The notes beneath the pieces were generated by a model. That model saw nothing but the letters and a program-made list of their open reading frames with translations, had not been told where the DNA came from and searched no databases. Below are positions 10,406 through 37,059 of a stretch of DNA of 64,000 bases, one piece after another. The translations under genes and the position numbers were made by a program. Numbering within the stretch: position 1 is the stretch's first letter; each line of letters starts with the position of its first letter. Where the stretch lies: positions 4,061,240-4,125,239 of the forward strand of contig NC_019859.2 of the NCBI RefSeq assembly GCF_002234675.1. The letters run 5' to 3'. The stretch is from Oryzias latipes (Eukaryota > Chordata > Actinopteri > Beloniformes > Adrianichthyidae).

Positions 10406-13323
10406 CTAAGAGCGATGAAAGAAAAGACATGGAGATCCAAAGTGCTCCTGGTAGGTTGTCTGAGGAGGACGCTGGAGTTTCTCCTCAGCTCTCTGATCCA
10501 GGCTCTGGGCTCTCAGGGCGAGGACGTCAAAACCGGGCTGCCCCCTTTCACCTCCAGGCTCCGAGCACTCAGCAGACTTATGGGCCATACTTATGGAGAG
10601 AGGATAAAATCTGCAGCACATTGAAAAAACAACTTAACATCAAAAAACTCATCTGGGGAAAAGATTAATCTGAGGCTGTCAAAGTCTGTAGAATCATCTT
10701 ATTTTGTTGCTTTTATTTTGTAAATTCAAAAAGGTTTCATTGATTCTGAAGAAAAGACAGATATTTTCTAAAAACTGTGTGACAAATAGCAGTTTGACTT
10801 AAAACAAAACCTACGTAAATGTATTGTTTTCTTACCCGCAGTCTTTGGCCCGCACAGTGTGAACCCTAGCCAGCTGACCCGGATACAAACCATGAACATC
10901 CCTCCCCATGCGTGACATTCTACACAGAGAAGGGCAGCTGTAAATGTAAGGCTGAACGAAAAAGTCTTCCTCTGAGGAGGAAACTGGATCATCTCCTACT
11001 TTATATCCGTTTTTTTAAATTATGAAAACGATTCGTCACAACTGAACACAAGATTTTTAATTTTAAAGTCACTACAGAGCTGCAGTGGTTACAAAAAAAA
11101 AATAAAAAAGCAACAAAAGACGCAAAAGGTCAAATGAAATGAAATTGATGTTTATGTTTCCTTTTTTTTTCTTTTGTTAGCTTTGCTTTTTTGTACTTCC
11201 AAAAAGTTGTTTAAAAAAATGAAGATATGAAATATGAACCAGATGATGCGCTAAAATGTCATTCTTGGTAAAAAAATAAACTAATAAAAATGTAATCAGT
11301 TAAAAAAAGGTAAAAAGTTCAAAGAAAATTTGAGGGTTTTTTCCCGCCAAATGTAAACTTACATTTCATTTTATTTATCTTTTGCATATAAAGTCCTAAA
11401 CTTAAAAGACGTCAACTACACTGTAAAAGATACGAGGTTGACTTAACTGAAAGAAATGTCTAGCAAACCTTTTCCGCTGATTTCAACTCATCATTACGTT
11501 TCTCCAACTAACAAGACCAACTTCACATGACCTATTTCTTTATTTTTGGATTTTTCTTTATTAAGTCAAACAAATAAATATCTTGATTATCAAGAATAGA
11601 ACTCAAGTCATTTCAACGCACTTTATAATTAAGTCCAACCTTAAAAAATAAAGTTCACAAAGTTTTTAGTGGGCCCAAATCCATTGGGTCTTTTTGACAC
11701 AATTCTCTTAAGGCGATGTTGTTGATCTAGAGAAAGTGAAATTGTCAGACTAATAAAGACTCCTAAAGGAATTTCATATTTATTTCTATGCAGTAAATGC
11801 TGCATTCTTTAATATAAGATGAATAAGAACTGGTGATTTTTCTGCATGTTAAGTCAATTTCTCTCTTTTGCTGATGATTTTTATTGTTATATTTTTTAAT
11901 TTGTAAGAATAAATCTCAATTCTGTCAACTTTATAATAGCTTTTATGTGGGCTCCATGGTGGTGCAGTGAGTGGGCATTCTCGCCTCACAGCGAAGGCCC
12001 TGGGTCGAATCCCAGCTGGGACCTTTCTGTGTGGAGTTGGCATGTTATCTCAGTGCATGCATGGGTTTTCTCCAGGTATTCCTGCTTTCTCTCACCGTCC
12101 AAAAACATGCTTCACAGGTTTTATGGTTTCTCTAAAGTGCACCCAGGTGTGTGTGTGTGTGACTGTGCACCCTGCAACAGAATGACAACCTGTCCAGGCT
12201 GTACCCTGCCTTAGCCCAACAGAAGCCGGGACAAGGTCCGGTGACCTTGTGACCCCAAGAAGAATGTAGTAGGTTAGGAAAATGGATGGATTAAACCACA
12301 GATTATTCCAATTTCAGACAAAGTATTTTCCTGTCGAAACGGGCAGTTCCCATCTTGACCACTGGGGGCCGCTATTTAGGGGATGAAGTTAAAATGACAT
12401 TTGGATTTTCTGACACAAAATAAAAAATATTCTAACCTCTGATTTCAACTCTGTTATCTTATTAACTATGCTTTTTTACCAAGAGAACTTAGGTCAAGTT
12501 CTCAATTAGTTAAAATATAAAGTTAAAATAATTATTGTCCAATTACAAATACATTTTTCCAAATACGTTTCTGATGCAACAATATTTATAGGTAATGTGT
12601 TGTATTTCTGTCATTGGAGGCTTTAACTCTTACAGTTTTGACTTTACAAATATCAGCAAATTGTTTCAATGTTTAAAAAAATGTTCTTTTTAAATTAAAT
12701 GTATCATTGACTGTCTGTTTTTTATTATCTTACTAAGAAAAGCATTGTGTTTTGTGAAAAAAAGGAATGGATGTTTGCAATCTCTGAGAAATTTCAAAAT
12801 AAATCATTAGATTTCGTCTTTACTTTCATGTAAAGCAGCTGTTTTATTCGAGAACGCCTGAGAAAGTCTGCTAATGTGAATAAAAAACTGATATTCAGAC
12901 TTGAACTGCTTTGCACAAATACTTTTTGGAAATAAGTGGGGAAAAAAAATACCACAAACATTCCCATTCAAGGCAAGGCAAGTTTATTTGTATAGCACAA
13001 TTCGTACACAAAGTAATTCAAGGTGCTTCAGAGAAATACAACTGAGATATCCATGAGCTTCATCACAAAACGAAAGCATAAAACAAACCTTCATTTATGC
13101 TGCTAGCATTCTTAAACGCAAACAATATTAAAAGTTTGTACTATTAGATGTTATTTTTTTCCAGATTACCGCTTGACCGAATGCAGCAGAGCAGCATTCC
13201 TACCTGCAGATGAGGGTTGATTTGTCTCCGTTCTCCTCTCTGCTTTTCTTTTCTTGTTTTTCTTCTTGGAGAATGAAACCCAACGCTGAGCCGAGCAAAC
13301 TGACACCGGTAACAGAAGTTCAT
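10406..13323 (-). CDS. Unrecognised possible three-exon gene (low confidence)
   Basis: On the minus strand three segments with good splice signals join: 13204-13323 (ATG to CTGCAG|GTAGGA), 10836-10971 (CCTCAG|AGG to CGG|GTAAGA), and an exon beginning at 10610 after GTGCTGCAG. From the ATG at 13321-13323 the joined frame codes for about 92 residues, rich in Lys/Arg at first and then hydrophobic (FSFSLTFTAALLC), ending at TAA 10591-10593. Another frame also stays open through all three segments and ends at TAG 10406-10408, but it lacks an early ATG. Neither product resembles a family I know. It may be a small secreted protein, a non-coding RNA or chance. Confidence 0.22.
11000..11945. other. 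A/T-rich sequence within the candidate's first intron
   Basis: Low-complexity, A/T-rich DNA without recognisable exons or RNA genes. Confidence 0.4.
11949..12292 (+). mobile_element. tRNA-derived SINE with GATGGATGGA-type tail
   Basis: The head carries an A-box-like TGGTGCAGTGAG and a B-box-like GGGTCGAATCCCAG, followed by 'TGTGTGGAGT(T)GGCATGTT', 'AAACATGCTTCACAGG' and a terminal AATGGATGGAT. The same order is seen at 22191, 36393 and 59340. Confidence 0.75.
12965..13060. repeat. Short fish repeat ('caagtttatttgtatagcac' type)
   Basis: CAAGGCAAGGCAAGTTTATT followed by TGTATAGCACAATTCGTACA is a very common short interspersed sequence in teleosts. Assignment is from memory of the motif. Confidence 0.5.
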
Positions 13324-13329
13324 GAATGT

Positions 13330-14570
13330 GCGTGTGAGGACGCACTCTGATCCTGTGAAAGATTCACACGTCTTAATCCTGGTGGCTTTAGGTTTTCAAA
13401 TGATACTTTTTGGTTGGTAATTATGACTTTTACTGCATTTATTCAGTCTGACTCTTCAACAATTCAAAGATGGTGTCTATACAGATGCATGTGAGGAAAG
13501 TCACAAAACTGGATAACATTTCTGTTGAAGAAATAAAAAAACAAACAATAGAGCTATTAAAAAATTATAACCTCAGTTTAAGAGTCAAAAGGATTCATCA
13601 GTAACAGTGGAATTGTCTCTGTTGTCCTCAACGGCCGTAAGGCCTCACTGTCTGGGGTCTTTGTCGACCTGGCAGACGTGAGCTTTGGACTCAACAGTTA
13701 TTTCACAGACTGTAATTGATCGATGCAAAGCAGCCACAGCATCCCTCCCACAGCCAGACTGGAACCCGGATCCTCAAACAAAGCATCCATTCACAGGAAG
13801 GCTGGGGAGGAAGGGCTGGGTGGAGGGGCAACTATACATTTTGGCAAGCCTAGATAAATAATAATTGGTGTGGAGGCCTAATGTGCTGCCTGTTTTAAAT
13901 ATTTGCAACGTCCCTGATTCATGCAGGGGAGGGCAACAAAAGCTGGGGACCAACAAAAGCCCTGGATGCCGTGAGGAGACAGATGTTGCCTTCATGTGCA
14001 CTCTGTAAAGTCTTGTTTTTTGAAAAAAAGATCTACCATCAGTTCAATTGTACAGCATGGATCTAAAAAAGTCTTTAGAGAAAAATGTGTAAATTATAAA
14101 AACACATTAAGGCATTCAATTTAGAATTTAGGATTTATGCACTATTTAAAGTCACAAATGAAATGTTTTATGTTCACAATTACTTTTATTTGATATCCTT
14201 ATAAATAAAGTAACACGCAAAAACCAAGTCAGCACAACGTGAACGGTTGACGTTGTTGCTTAAAACCTCCTATCCATCTTAAAACAAAAGAGGGGAATTT
14301 ACACAAAATACTTAACTAGTAAACATGCCAATTGCATACAAATTTTAGAAAAAATATGCATATTCAAGAAGGGATTTTTTTATTATAATTTGACCCGTTT
14401 ATGTAAAAACTTTTTTTTAAATGTTAAGATGTTTAAAACGTTTGTTGTTTCCGTGTTCCCTTAAAATGGTTGTTCGGATTTTTTTCTAGTATTACACTCA
14501 TTTATTTAATCAAAAAAGTTTCTTGGGAAAATATATAAGAAGAGATATTAGAGACGAAACAAAGTAAATG
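13330..14570. other. Intergenic, nothing recognisable
   Basis: No exon, RNA gene or repeat that I can name is visible between the candidate minus-strand unit and the CpG-rich region. Confidence 0.4.
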
Positions 14571-14576
14571 TTCGTT

Positions 14577-15930
14577 GCCCTCTGGTCTGAGGCTTCCAGT
14601 GGGTCACTGTGGTGAAAGAGCTCGCATTTCCGGAAGCCCTTGAACGTAGCGGGAGTCCTCCCAGTCAGATCTGGCTGAACGTGACGCGCCGACTCGGAGC
14701 CGAGAGGTTTCCTGGCGGAGCTGCGGAGGGAGCGGGAGCCTGGCGGTTCTGTCTGTCTGCCCGAGACACTAAACCATCTTTTTGTCCCTCGGTTTCCGCG
14801 TTCTGGGGGAGAGCCTCGCCGATCATGGCTCCATCGCTGTCCTCCGTTCGGCTCTGAGGGACGCTGGATGCTGCTACAGTAACCGTGTTGGAGGGAACCG
14901 GGAGAAAGAAGCAAGGGGGCATCCCTTTTGAGCCTTCGACTACCAGGTGAAGAAGAAAAAAACACAACAACAGCGACATCAACAAAACGGATGGTTTGTA
15001 ACATGTTATCACTGGGGGGTGGAAATGCTGTGTGGGAGCGGAGGGAGTGTGGGGACACAAAGGTGTGTGGGGGGGGTCGTGATTTTAGGGGTTTAGGGGA
15101 GCCCAGAGCGGGTGGGAGTGGAGGTTAGCTCGTTCGCTAGCTTCGGTCAGCAGACTGCTGCTTCGTCATTCGTCAGTCTGGGGAGGATGCAGCGGCGTCG
15201 GGATGCTGCTGTTGCACAGAGGAGGGGAGGGGGGGTAATTGTAGCGGTACCGTCCATCTGGCGTCGGCCCTTCTTCTCCCCCCAATCAGCGGTCCCCCCC
15301 CCCCCCCCCCTCTCTCATCTCCCATCATCAGTCACTTAAAAAACGAGACTTGCCGTAAATATTAATAACTAAGACGGTCCTTTGGTTACAAAGATCCGAA
15401 AAAGCTCAGCGGTGAGCGGCCTCTAAGTGATAGTTAGCCTGCTAGCTAGCTAACATTAGCACTAAGATCACCCCCCACCCCCCTATTAGCATCCTCAGCT
15501 AGCCCGCATCCTCCATCCGAGCCGTCTCCGGGATACCCAAACGCCTCACTCCCCCATCCACCATCACTTTTTATTTTATTTATTGCTATTATTTATTTGT
15601 TTAAAACTGTTGGTTCCTAATCAGCGCAGGAGCCCCCCCGCCAAATGTCCGTTTGGTCCGGTCCATGTGATGGAGCACGCCGAGCGGATGTTGTTATGTA
15701 ACGGATAAATGACACCACACGCCCTTGAAACAAAAGCTGTTGTTTTTGCGTTTGTTTGCGTGAGATGCGGGACTCGGTGGCAGACAGCAAAAGTGACAGA
15801 CGCGGGCTCACGGCGTGCCGACCCCCCCGCTCCCCAGAAAACCCGAGGGTCGCTCCCGCCGAGCCCCTCCGGGTCTGCCGTCGCCGGCGGAGCTCGCGCC
15901 TGTGTACTGTTTTAGCTAGCCCGTCAGCCC
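14577..15930 (+). promoter_or_regulatory. CpG-rich region, likely distal promoter/first exon of akt3
   Basis: GC and CpG content rise sharply at 14577-14870 and again at 15100-15930, in contrast to A/T-rich flanks. A donor-like CTACCAG|GTGAAG ends at 14946 and could close a non-coding first exon that joins the leader/first coding exon of akt3, whose acceptor is at 18450. The region also has a pure-C run near 15295-15310. The link to akt3 is inferred from position and strand only. Confidence 0.5.
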
Positions 15931-16606
15931 CGCGCGTGCATCCGTTTTTGTTGTTTCTGCAGCTGGTTTTGTCTGCAAAATATGAGTCAGTTGTTGATGA
16001 ATCATTTCCTTATCCTGGATGATGAGATTTTACACAAAAATTGTGTTTGTATTTTTGTTTTTGTTTTGTTTTTGTAGAAAACTGAAAGACTGGAGTGGAG
16101 AAGGAAAACTAAAGGAGCCTGGGATTTACCCTGTGCTTCACTTCACACACATTCCTGCAAAAAAATCCTGTCCTTAATCTGACTAGAATATACAAATGAA
16201 CTCATCCACATGTGGTTTTGAAAGCATGAAGTTTGCATACGCAATTGGAGATGTCACTGTAGGCAAAGCTGCAATCTTTTTCTTTTTACAAAACAGCAGA
16301 ATGAGCTGAAAATGTTCCTGAAAAAGATAGTTTTGGTTTCTCAGCATGAAATATTTCTTTTTCATAAATGCGTTTAAATTTACATTTTCAAAGCATTTGG
16401 TGGAGATTTTGCTGTTCTAACAGTTTTAATTTTCTTTTAGACATTTCATGCAGAAACTTTACTTATTTTTGTGTCGGAAGTTTGAGAAATCTGAGCTATT
16501 TATTAATCTGAAATGACTGAAGTTTAAAAAAAAAATAGTTCCGGACTTGTGATTTGCAGAACCTGACAGAACTTGCAAGTTATTGATAGAACTAGTGTCT
16601 CTTGAT

Positions 16607-17010
16607 CACTGCTGCACGATATGAGGAAAACTTGCGATATTAGAGATTAATATTGCGATAACGATATAATTTGCGGTATATAAAAAAATAGAAAAATGCC
16701 AAAAACATCATTCCCATTTCATTAGAAACAGTTTAAAATTACACTCCAAATGACCCTCATCGACATAGGTGACAAATATCTAACATAATAGGCCTCCATC
16801 TGATTGGTAAACAATGGGAAGGCGTCCATCTGATTGGTCAAATCACAAAGAGATTTATTTGATTCGTTAAAAGCGTCAAGCTGCCATAAGATTGTTTTAA
16901 CACATTTTGGGTTTACGATTTATTGCGATATTCGCAGTCTTTTGCGATATGCCTATTGCAGAGCTGGATATTGCGATAACGATAAATTTGCGGTATATTG
17001 TGCAGGCCTA
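16607..17010. mobile_element. Non-autonomous hAT-type element, 404 bp
   Basis: The ends CACTGCTGCACGATAT and ATATTGTGCAGGCCTA are imperfect inverted repeats of the fish TAGGGCTGCACGATAT type. Identical 8-bp copies of CTCTTGAT flank it (16599-16606 and 17011-17018). Inside are repeated GCGATA-rich stretches and a small duplication of 'CATCTGATTGGT'. Confidence 0.85.
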
Positions 17011-17949
17011 CTCTTGATGCATGAAGACTCTCAATGGTTCTGGGAAGAATCCGAAGCAGAACAAGATGGTGGTGAAGGAGGAACAGGTCAGATGGGATGT
17101 ATGATCCGTCTGAGGAAGACGATGGAAAAAGGGAGGGGAAAGGAAGGCATCAGTGCTCTATGTTGACAGTTTTTGCTACTTTGTTAGAGTAAACAATCTA
17201 TATATTCAAGCCCATTCACTCTCCATCTGAGTTCTACCCTGAAGGTTCTGCCAGTGGAACCATAGAAGTCCCCTTCATCAGCCCAAACCCCTTCATCTGA
17301 CAGCTTCCCACCATAAAGATGTATCTGACACAAACTGATGTTGATTAACATCCGGTTTTGTTTCACATGAACGCAGCAAAAACACGCACAAAAGAAAATC
17401 CACCCGGGATCGGTGTATGCGGGCAGCTCCAGAACCTCTTTAACGTTCAGTCTGTCACATGAAAACCTGAAAATACGATGGGTGAGAAATTCTAGAGCCA
17501 GAATTCCAATGATGTGTTCCAGAAATGCACGTTATTTCCATATTTAGATCAGCAGAACACGCAGACAGACCATTAACAAATCATGGGGGGAAACTGTTTT
17601 CTTTTTTCAGCTATTTAGTTCTGGGTTGGTTGAGATGAACTCTAAAACTTACAGCAAATCCTTTGTCGATCGGCGTGAAACTCCAAACTTGATTTGCATG
17701 TTTTCCAGAACACGTTTCCGTTCCACCTGACCATTGACATTTTCTCTGCTCATTTTCATGAGCACCAAGAACATGAGCTACTTCCCGTTTGCCGGATTTT
17801 TTTGTCTTAGCGACAGTCGCTGATGTTTCCCAGCTGCTGCCTTTCAGGCGTCGTACGATGCAGAACTCAAGAGCCATTTCCACAGATGAAGAGAATTAAT
17901 TTATGACTCTTGTTATTTACTGAACGAACGTGTGCAGCAAGGGATGCTG

Positions 17950-18300
17950 GGAAGGAGGGAGGTAGACGCAGAGCGATTAAGCTCAGGTAGGATTTCAGGG
18001 GGAGAAAGCGAGGGAGTGGCACCTTAAAATGAGAGGATCATAAAGATTTTTGGCAAGAATGAGGGGAAGGAATGATATGGAGAGGAAGACGAGGAGGTGA
18101 AAACTTGAAGAAGTGACGAAAGAAAAGAAAATGGAAAGGGAGTAGCAGGGTTGGTAAGGAAGGGAGGTGACAAGGCAAGAAGAAAAAAAGATAAGGAAAT
18201 GTTGAACAAAAAGCATGGAAAATAGGATAAAATAGAGGAATGGGATGATGGGGAAGGAGGAGAGCAAATGGGAGAAAAAAAGAAGATGTGGGCAGAAGGA
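17950..18300 (+). repeat. Purine-rich tract upstream of akt3 exon 1
   Basis: For roughly 350 bases the plus strand is strongly biased to A and G (many GGAAGG, GAGGAG and AAGAAAA blocks). Long open frames on the opposite strand here are a by-product of this composition. Confidence 0.6.
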
Positions 18301-18729
18301 GTTGATGTGGCAGGAAGCGTTGTATGGCTCCAAACAATGAGCAGTGTGGATGGCGGCTGGATCCGCCGTGTGAAGGAAACCTACCACTGACCCGCTTTTT
18401 TTTTTTTTTTCCCGCCACCCTCTCCTTTCTCTGCCTCTGCTTCCTTCCAGGCTGACTCACTCCTGGAGCGCCTGAACTCAGACGAGGTGTAAGGAGAACT
18501 GAGACGGGGAGGGAGAGGCAGAGGAGGGGAAGAGAGAGGGATTGTGGGACAGGAGGACGGAAAGAGTCGAGATCGCACAGCTCAGCAGGTGGAGCAGTCG
18601 GAGGCGACGGAGCAGGGAGGTGGGCCGCTGGAGCCGTCAGACGGACAGACGTCCTGCTGTCAAAACGCTGCCCCGTCACCGTCAGCACACTGGGAGAACT
18701 GGGAGAACCGGCGTTGAGGAGAAGCCACC

Positions 18730-32891
<14,162 letters not shown>

Positions 32892-35340
32892 GCGCCCCGG
32901 CCCGGCCAGAAGCCTCTCATTTCGTGGCCATTTTGAGGAAAACACGTAGCCATTCTAGGAAGAAAAGAAAAAAAGAAAAGAAAAAAAAACAGTCTCCCCT
33001 CTTTCTCCTCATCTGCCGCCCTGCAGATGAGGAGACGTCTTTTTAGGGACTTTAAAAGAGGTTTTTGCACAGTGGGATAGACTCCAGCCGGTTTCCCCAC
33101 ACTAAAGAAAAAAAAAACAAGATACAAAAGAAAAAAAAGTGTCTCCTACATTTCCAGCCCTCTTTACTGCAGAAGGCAATGTTCTTATTTATTTTATTTG
33201 TCTCTCTGTCAGTATTTTGACCCAGGTCCATGGTTTTTGTTGTTATTGCCCGTTTTTCTTCTTCTTTTGACTTTTTGCACTTGGTTTGGAAGAGCCGTTT
33301 TAGGGAACAAAGAACCAAAAATGTTGCCTTACGTGTGCAGATGTTTCGTATCATACCAACAGGGTGTTTTTGTTTGTTTTGTCATCGTTTTTTTTGTTTT
33401 TTTTTGGATAAGGGTGGGTGGGTTTTGGGATATGAAGGGTCAGTCTTTGTAGAGGAGAAGTGCATGGTTTGGATAAAAGAGAAGAAAAAAAATTCCTCCC
33501 AGTTGCCATGGCAGCGCACATTTCCCAATACCATGGCAACGGCAATTGCTGTTAAAAAAAGAGAATGGATGCGTTCCTTTCGTTCCGTTTCACCCTCATA
33601 GCTCCTTTTATTTTGAAACACTACTGGAATCGCATAGTTCACTCAGGCGCCCGCAGAGCACACGCCCGTCCAGCCGCTCCCCACAGCCGGCGGAGGGCGG
33701 CGGCCTCCTCTGCTCCCAACGCTTCTGCTTCTCCTCCGTTTGCTCCCCACCGCTGTCGGGCGCAGAGGAAGGACGCGATGCCGTCACGGCGCAGAAAAGC
33801 GTTCAGCCGGAGGTCACCGAACCGGACGCCGCGGGTTCAGGTGTGTGCGAGTCCTGCGCCGCCCACGCTGAGGCCATGCCTCTGGAAATCCATCGTTTAA
33901 GTTCTACTGCGTCACTTTGTTTGCAAAAATGCTTTTTTGATATATTTTCTGTCAAATTAATCTTCCTTTAAAGATGTTTGAAATGCTGCTTTTTTTTAAT
34001 TTATGTATTTATTCTCCAGAAATGTTAAAGCGAACCCAGTCTACAAACACTGGAATGAGCTGGAGGACTGACGGGGGGGGACATGGTGTCCACAGTCATG
34101 TCTTTCAGGAGTTTGGTCCTCCTTAACTTTTCCGGTTTATGTTTTGAACAGACTCAGGAGCCCCAGTTTCCGTTCTGGTGCAGTAAATCTTTGAGATTGG
34201 GAAGTGATCCTAAAGGATGAAAGTGTAGAGGAGGTGTTAGGACCAGGAGGAAAGGGTCTCGTTGCTGTTTTTCGGTCTGCATCTGCTCCAGATCGCGGCT
34301 CGATGCTGTCCTCGGGGGACGTGGGCTCTCGGGTTCGGCCAGAGGAGCCCTCTGAAGTGTGTAAAGTCTTGAATACTGTGAATTCACTGGGCTCCTCCAC
34401 GTCAAACGAGACTCCTCCTGGTGGCGAGGAGCAGCCACTGATCTGATTTCTCTGAGGGCGCCGCCGGCGTCTGTCCAGACTCCTCGGATCACGCCGTGCC
34501 GCTCCCAAATATTTATGTGATGAAGATGAGCATATCAATGGCTGGAGAGCTGCAGAAGCTGCATGTTTTCGGGCTAAATTACTTATCCACACACAAACCG
34601 ACAAATACTTCTTTAAATAGGAAAGAAAGTCTAGTTTATCACACAGATGCTATCAGAAGAGGCTTCCAGCTCCTCATACAGAGCTTTTGCCACATCTATC
34701 CTGTCAGTATTACCAGAGAGTTTATTTACTTGTTTTTCCAAGTGTGAAAACGTTTTGAGTTATTAATCGTGTCACAAGAAAACTGAGCCGAGAAGACGAA
34801 GAACTGCCGCGAAAAGTCACTTACTTGTCGATGTACATATGCAATGCTTCTTTTTTTTCCCTGTTTTTTTGTCCATAGCGACGAGGCAGACCTGCTGAAG
34901 ACAATAAAGACCTGGAACCCACTCAGAACTGCATTTAAGAGGAGAAGAAGTTGTAAAAATACGAGGACTAGACCGTGAAGCTTTTTCTTTTCCCACCTGC
35001 TGACTCTTAACCGTACACGGAGGATGCTTCCTGACCCCACCTTCCTCCCGTCAGCGTGGCCCACGAGAATGAGGGGCTCCTGGAACCTCTGAGCGGGTTC
35101 TGTGGCCCTTCGCCCGGGACCATGGCAGACTTTTTTTGTTTTATAGTACAGGCCTCATCAGGTTGTTCCACCATTCCTCGAGGGCCCCCCCACCCCCCTA
35201 ACTTTTATACGTTTTTATTTTATTTATGTTTCATCATTCTTGGCAGTGATCTCTTGTATATTGTAAAACAAACAGAGGCACCTCTTGGAAGTTGCTGAAA
35301 AGATGACGATGGATGCATTAAAGTCTCTTATTTTATTTGT
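32892..35340 (+). other. akt3: akt3 3' UTR
   Basis: The sequence after the TGA runs without exons to possible polyadenylation signals AATAAA (34903-34908) and ATTAAA (35317-35322). Several open frames in a GC-rich patch (33640-33900) are not supported as genes. Confidence 0.6.
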
Positions 35341-36392
35341 TTTTGGGATCATTTTGCTTGTTTGTTTTCTTACCAAAACGTTAGAGCAAGACCCCAGTAG
35401 TGGACTTGCATTGCCGTGGTAGTATTTATTTTGAATTAAATTAAAAAGAAAAACATTTCAGGGGTTCTGTTGTGTCCATCTCTTTATTATTTTTTGGATG
35501 GTTTTTGCTTCTTTGAGCCAAAGAAACTTGTATTTAAAGTACCTTATTTTCTATGTAACAAATATCTTTTTCCCCCCTAACAGGACTTTTTTTCTCCATT
35601 CCTGATTCACGATTTAAATGAAGAAACGCTCAGAAATGCAACTTAGAGCTACTGCAATTTTCTATATGTCCATCATGAGAAAAACGCCTCAAGAGCTTGT
35701 TAAAAGCTGTAATTTCTTCTCAACTGGGCTTTAGCAAAGTGAAATATCCAAGTCAAGTTGAGCAACAGAGTCACAAGAACAAGCAAAAGGCTGGATTCAA
35801 GTGCAGCAGGTTTATTAGCTCAGCTAAAAGTCCACAAAGCTAACTCCGGGTCAGGCAGGCAGGAATCGATAACAGGCAGGAGATCATCAGAGGAGAGACA
35901 GGGTAGTCAGGATCCAGAAGCTCTGGTCCAGCTCCAACACTCGGTAATAAAAACAGAGTGGCACAAACAATCCTTCTCCCTATGTGGCACCTTAAGTCGA
36001 CTGTGATTGAGTGAATATGACTCAGTTGTGTGGCATCCAGGAAGTGCACGCTGGGGTTGCTGGGAGATGAAGTGCATTCGGGACTCTGGACATAGTTCCC
36101 GCTGGTGACCAGAGGGGGAAACAGAGTTCTGACTTCTGACAAAAAGACTGCAAGGAATGTGAAGGTTTACATGCGGTTAGTTGTCCAGATTTGATTGACA
36201 GTTCTGGTGAATTTTGACAGCATCTAAAGATCAAAATTGTAGTTGTTTTTTTACTTCTTTTAGCAGAGCAGAATCCAACAAACTCTTAGTTGAATTGAGG
36301 TAGTAAATGACAAATACTGAAAGATGAGTAATGAATTCTGAAGCGTCTCATTTATGAGTATTAGGTAAAAAAAATAACTAAATTGATCTCAA
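35341..36392. other. Intergenic between akt3 and pus10
   Basis: A partial E2-like stretch occurs near 35600-35690 ('ctcagaaatgcaactta...'). Otherwise no gene or RNA is recognisable. Confidence 0.4.
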
Positions 36393-36861
36393 GAGGAGAG
36401 CTGGAGAGTGGTGTAGTGGTTAGCACTCTTCCCTCACATCAAGAGGGTTTGAATCTTTCTGTGTGGAGTTTGCATGTTCTCCCTGTGCATGTGTGTATTC
36501 TCTGTGGGAACTCTGGTTTCTTCCCACAGTCCAAAAACATGCTTCAGAGGTTAATTGGTGTCTCTAAATTACCCGTAACCCTTGTGCTATCCAAGGCACG
36601 TTAACGTTGGGAGTTGGGTCATTTAGACCCACTAGACAGTGCGCTGAACCGTTTTTCTTCAGATCTTCACTGGTGTCCATGCATTACATGAAATCCTCTC
36701 CACCCTTATCATGGTAGGGGTAACACGTCAATGTAAGGGTGGGGTCATTTTGACCCCATAAGATAGCACAAGGGCTGGGTGTGAATGTGAGCCAACAGTT
36801 GCTGGGTGGGGTTCCAGCCCTTTGAGTCTGAAAGGGACGGACGGATGGATGGATGGATGGA
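36393..36861 (+). mobile_element. tRNA-derived SINE split by a MITE
   Basis: The SINE head (GGTGTAGTGGTTAGCAC...GTCCAAAAACATGCTTCAGAG...CTCTAAATTACCCG) runs to about 36575. It resumes at 36776 (GGTGTGAATGTGAGCC...) and ends in GGATGGATGGATGG. The intervening 36576-36775 is a separate inverted-repeat element. Confidence 0.8.
36576..36775. mobile_element. Palindromic MITE, copy 2, nested in a SINE
   Basis: It runs from TAACCCTTGTGCTATCC to AGATAGCACAAGGG with interior GTTGGGAGTTGGGTCATTTA, the same family as 28288-28496. It interrupts the SINE at 36393-36861 and is therefore younger than it. Confidence 0.8.
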
Positions 36862-37059
36862 CCTCAAGTGACAGCAAATTTCTGAAGAAAATCCAACAGA
36901 CGTCCCTGCATCTGTAGCACACACAGCTGTTTCCTCGTCAAATGTGTGAAGCTCCTCATTGGACACTGATACTGATTGGAGTTTCCTGAGGAGCATTTTT
37001 CCTCTAAATAATCAGTAAAAAAGTCAGCGCTGACACGGTTTCCTTTGCCAACACTTCTT

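Noticed and set aside
11949-12292. tRNA gene suggested by A- and B-box-like sequence
   Set aside because: The boxes belong to the head of a dispersed SINE; no full cloverleaf can be folded and the same head occurs at 22191, 36393 and 59340.
14510-15060. Open frames on both strands in the CpG-rich region
   Set aside because: GC-rich sequence lacks stops; no start context, splice support or recognised domain.
18038-18688. 216-residue minus-strand open frame rich in Ser, Pro, Leu and Phe
   Set aside because: It is the complement of the purine-rich tract and the akt3 leader; composition explains it and no family resemblance is seen.
33546-33971. Two overlapping open frames after akt3
   Set aside because: They lie in the akt3 3' UTR in a GC-rich patch, overlap in different frames and resemble nothing known.
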